From Deltaproteobacteria bacterium (GTDB taxonomy: Bacteria; Desulfobacterota; Desulfobacteria; Desulfobacterales; Desulfobacteraceae): a stretch of 8,822 bases of DNA. The position numbers were made by a program, and so were the translations under genes. Each line of letters opens with the position of its first letter. Position 1 is the stretch's first letter. The notes beneath the pieces are model-generated. The model had not been told where the DNA came from. It made no database searches and was given only the letters and a program-made list of their open reading frames with translations. Shown piece by piece: positions 6,819-8,822 of the stretch. The stretch is taken from assembly GCA_019314105.1 (NCBI GenBank), contig JAFCZY010000155.1:1-8822 (forward strand). The letters run 5' to 3'.

Positions 6819-8306
6819 CTATTTGCCTTTACTTTTCGGACCACCGCCACGAAGATTGGCACCGGCACCCCTGACAGAAGCGGTTTGGGATTTGAAACCG
6901 CCGCTTTTCGCAAAAGTTGTACTCTGAAATTTTGGTGATTTTTTTACATAGGTGCCAGCCGTGCCATATTTCTGGAACCCGTTTTGGGTTTTGCCAAAAT
7001 AGGGTCGGTTGTTCCGGTAATTATTGCTCCAGCCATTCCAGGAATTGTAAGAATAATAGGAAGGCCGCATATTAAAGAGCATGGAAAAAAGAGCATATTT
7101 GCCGTACCAGGACCAGAACCGGTTACCCGTATGATCCTTCTGCCACTCACCGTATTTGGAATTGCCCACATAGGCCATTCCCGGCGGTGCTGCCTGGGTC
7201 AGGCGATCTTGCTCAAACACACCATAGGGTTTGGAAAGTATGGCCATACCAAGGTATTCAAATTTGGCATCATAAAAATTGGCATCCACCTTCTCCCAAT
7301 CCGTCTCTTTAGTTTCACCGTTTTCTTCCAGTATGTATTTATGAAAATAGACTTCCTTTGAATCCTCCACCCAGAAAGAAGCGGCATTGTGCCCTCTTCC
7401 TGCCCATTGCTCTGTGGGATTAATGGACAATTCTTTCCACAGGTTGCCAATTTTACTTGAAAACCGTGACCCTGTGAAGCCTGCGGTAATCGCTGCAATG
7501 GTCTCCAGGTTATCAGCCGTTAACCCCTCATATAATTCAAGGCCGACCTGGCGTTGAAAGGTGGCAAACTTTGGGTCATAATAATCAGAGTTTTCATTCC
7601 AGGATTCTCTTTTTATGGTTACGAAGTACTCTTCTTTCATATCCTTAAGAATTTTTGTATAACTGGAATAGAGCTGGGCCATCTCTCCAGCTAATTCTTG
7701 TTCCAGGGTTTTAGCTTGTGCAAGACCGGAAGAAAGCGCTTCGGTACTGTCTGTAAAAGCCGCATAATCGGCATTTGATCCTGCCGCATGCCTGTCGTAT
7801 TCAGCAATCACAATACTTAAATGATCCCTGGATTGCCGTTCAAGCTTTGACAGAGGTGCAAACCGGGCGTTTATTTTTTCGCTTAAATCAGGAAAATCAG
7901 CAATGGCTTTTGCCACGGGGCCGGTTTTTATTTTATTTGAAATCCGGAGAATTTGATCGGTATCACTTTTTGCCTGTGATTGTAAACCTGCTGCATTTTG
8001 AATGGTTTCCCTGATTTTTGAAAAACGTGAAACCGGATACCGGGACAAACCTTCAGCATTCTGGAGAATTTTTTTTATTCGGTTAATCTGCTGTTTTACC
8101 CCCTGGGCAAGTTCAGGTTTGTTTTTACTGATCAGGGGTTTCAAGTCTTTATCATACAGTTCTTTTGCTCTTGTAAGTTCATCATGGGCTTCATTTTTTA
8201 GATCTTTGGGGAGACCTGCGCCGCATCCGGTCAAGACAACAATCAGGCCTGCAATGATCACTCCTGCAATGAAGTTCATCAGGAGATGTTTTCTTTTATG
8301 ACCCAT
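6819..8306 (-). CDS. Predicted lipoprotein with helical N-half and basic aromatic C-tail
   Basis: This 495-residue protein is not recognised. The N-terminus has a basic n-region (HKRKH), a hydrophobic core at about residues 11-26, and a lipobox LTGC with Cys28, so it is predicted to be lipidated and exported. Residues about 30-225 are charged and helix-prone, compatible with coiled coil. Residues about 240-390 look globular, with several aromatic residues. From residue 392 to the end there is no Asp or Glu, while I count 17 Lys/Arg and 21 aromatics in 104 residues. The last 45 residues are Gly/Ser/Lys-rich. The start at 8306 is favoured over Met10 because AGGAGA lies 9 nt upstream, inside the end of the preceding gene, and the start preserves the positive n-region. 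It lies 2 nt after the DUF4178-like gene and 21 nt before the DUF350 gene, so it is almost certainly cotranscribed. The position recalls DUF1190 YjfM beside DUF350 YjfL in E. coli, but I see no clear DUF1190 homology. Confidence 0.85.
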   Translation of the reverse strand: MGHKRKHLLMNFIAGVIIAGLIVVLTGCGAGLPKDLKNEAHDELTRAKELYDKDLKPLISKNKPELAQGVKQQINRIKKILQNAEGLSRYPVSRFSKIRETIQNAAGLQSQAKSDTDQILRISNKIKTGPVAKAIADFPDLSEKINARFAPLSKLERQSRDHLSIVIAEYDRHAAGSNADYAAFTDSTEALSSGLAQAKTLEQELAGEMAQLYSSYTKILKDMKEEYFVTIKRESWNENSDYYDPKFATFQRQVGLELYEGLTADNLETIAAITAGFTGSRFSSKIGNLWKELSINPTEQWAGRGHNAASFWVEDSKEVYFHKYILEENGETKETDWEKVDANFYDAKFEYLGMAILSKPYGVFEQDRLTQAAPPGMAYVGNSKYGEWQKDHTGNRFWSWYGKYALFSMLFNMRPSYYSYNSWNGWSNNYRNNRPYFGKTQNGFQKYGTAGTYVKKSPKFQSTTFAKSGGFKSQTASVRGAGANLRGGGPKSKGK

Positions 8307-8308
8307 CC

Positions 8309-8822
8309 TTAAAGGTCTCCTTTGCTGATGATACTGATGCTATTCGGATCAACAGGGCTTGACGTATAAATCTGGTATTCATCCTTGCCTGATCCCGACC
8401 ATTCCTCAATGGTTAGAAATTTGGTGTGGCCTTCATTTTCAAATTCATACATATAGACCTTTTCTTCCTTGCTTCCCCGGTAATAAACCGAAGCCCAGTC
8501 AGCTTCATACCAGAATTTCTCACCATTGATTACGATCATATCCTTATCATCGGCAATCTGGTCGAGATCGTCCTCATCAATGGGCTGTCCTTCATCATCT
8601 TTTAGATTCCTGAAAGAAAGGCGCTCAAGTGTCATGGAAACTTCAAGCTCATCATCGAATTCCCATTCAAAATTTAAAGTTTGTCCGGATTCAAGGCAAA
8701 GGCAGGTTAGTTCAGAAATAAAATATCCTTTTTTATTTTTAAAATCATCTGAGGTTTCTTCGTATTTATTCAGGTCTTTTACAAAATAGGTGTTGCCGAG
8801 GTATTCAAAAAATGAATGCTTC
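8309..8822 (-). CDS. DUF4178-like acidic protein, 5' end missing
   Basis: The frame is open from the stop at 8309 to the window edge, giving 170 residues without the N-terminus. An internal ATG at 8635 is not the likely start, because the upstream codons continue a sensible protein, including a Cys-Leu-Cys at 8696-8704 and a WEF at about 8657-8671. The C-terminal half has the aromatic/acidic beta-rich look of DUF4178: a WYEADWASVYY stretch, then MYEFENEG, then FLTIEEWSGSG, ending in a VDPNSISII segment like the family's usual ending. There is no signal peptide or membrane segment in the visible part, so it is probably cytoplasmic or membrane-peripheral. It is very acidic, with a DE-rich loop at about 8550-8600. 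The next gene starts 2 nt after its stop. DUF4178 is known to sit beside DUF350 and membrane SpeE; its biochemical role is unknown. The coding call is firm and the family assignment is moderate, resting partly on context. Confidence 0.75.
   Translation of the reverse strand, partial: KHSFFEYLGNTYFVKDLNKYEETSDDFKNKKGYFISELTCLCLESGQTLNFEWEFDDELEVSMTLERLSFRNLKDDEGQPIDEDDLDQIADDKDMIVINGEKFWYEADWASVYYRGSKEEKVYMYEFENEGHTKFLTIEEWSGSGKDEYQIYTSSPVDPNSISIISKGDL
8316..8321 (-). promoter_or_regulatory. Shine-Dalgarno of the lipoprotein gene
   Basis: AGGAGA on the minus strand lies 9 nt before the ATG at 8306 and inside the last codons of the DUF4178-like gene. This supports the upstream start over the internal Met10 and suggests translational coupling of the two genes. 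Confidence 0.6.

Noticed and set aside
6984..7361. 125-residue open frame on the plus strand inside the lipoprotein gene
   Set aside because: It is opposite a well-supported gene with lipobox and SD, has no recognisable domain, and looks like a frame shadow. The same applies to the other plus-strand frames over the coding genes.
6819..8306. Assignment of the lipoprotein to DUF1190 or DUF4247
   Set aside because: The locus context suggested it, but I cannot match the sequence to either family with confidence, and its length of 495 residues is much greater than usual for them.
8309..8635. A complete 108-residue gene starting at 8635
   Set aside because: The frame continues open and protein-like to the window edge, and no SD precedes 8635, so the gene is 5'-truncated by the window instead.
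1..8822. tRNA, rRNA, CRISPR array, insertion sequence or prophage remains
   Set aside because: No tRNA-like cloverleaf, spaced repeats, transposase or terminal inverted repeats were seen on either strand.

Overview
The window is AT-rich bacterial DNA with six protein genes, all on the minus strand, so transcription runs from high to low coordinates. The closely packed, Shine-Dalgarno-led genes and the style of the signalling proteins (a Cache-sensor kinase with phytochrome-type H-box, an Rcp1-like single-domain response regulator, and a REC-HK-REC hybrid) suggest a Gram-negative, possibly sulfate-reducing Desulfobacterota/Desulfobacterales organism. That placement is inference from style; there is no rRNA or other marker in the window.

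Region 1 (8822 down to 4221) is a tight four-gene operon. In order of transcription it holds a DUF4178-like acidic protein (5' end off the window), an unrecognised lipoprotein with a long acid-free aromatic/basic C-terminus, an eight-helix DUF350 membrane protein built of four hairpin units, and a membrane-anchored spermidine synthase-like aminopropyltransferase. Gaps are 2, 21 and 3 nt. DUF350, DUF4178 and membrane SpeE are known to travel together in bacteria and have been linked to PspA-type envelope-stress and polyamine-modification loci. The Escherichia coli yjfIJKLMC locus (PspA-like YjfJ, DUF350 YjfL, DUF1190 YjfM, glutathionylspermidine-synthase-like YjfC) is a functional analogue. No gene here has an experimentally settled role in this setting, so this is the most interesting part of the window. 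No S-adenosylmethionine decarboxylase and no PspA gene is visible, so the aminopropyl donor and any PspA partner must come from elsewhere.

Region 2 (4220 to 3905) is a 316-nt AT-rich gap. It holds a possible 37-codon reading frame in register with the speE-like gene, an AT-only hairpin, a 9-nt direct repeat, and a candidate promoter for the next operon.

Region 3 (3904 down to 19) is a three-gene signalling operon with overlapping stops and starts (ATGA and TAATG): a Cache-HAMP-HisKA-HATPase sensor kinase, an Rcp1/CheY-like response regulator, and a REC-HisKA-HATPase-REC hybrid kinase. No DNA-binding or enzymatic output domain is present, so it looks like a phosphorelay that hands its signal to a partner outside the window. 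The sensor kinase has no recognisable second transmembrane helix between its Cache and HAMP regions, which is odd for this architecture. A regulatory link between the two operons is possible but rests only on adjacency and shared orientation.
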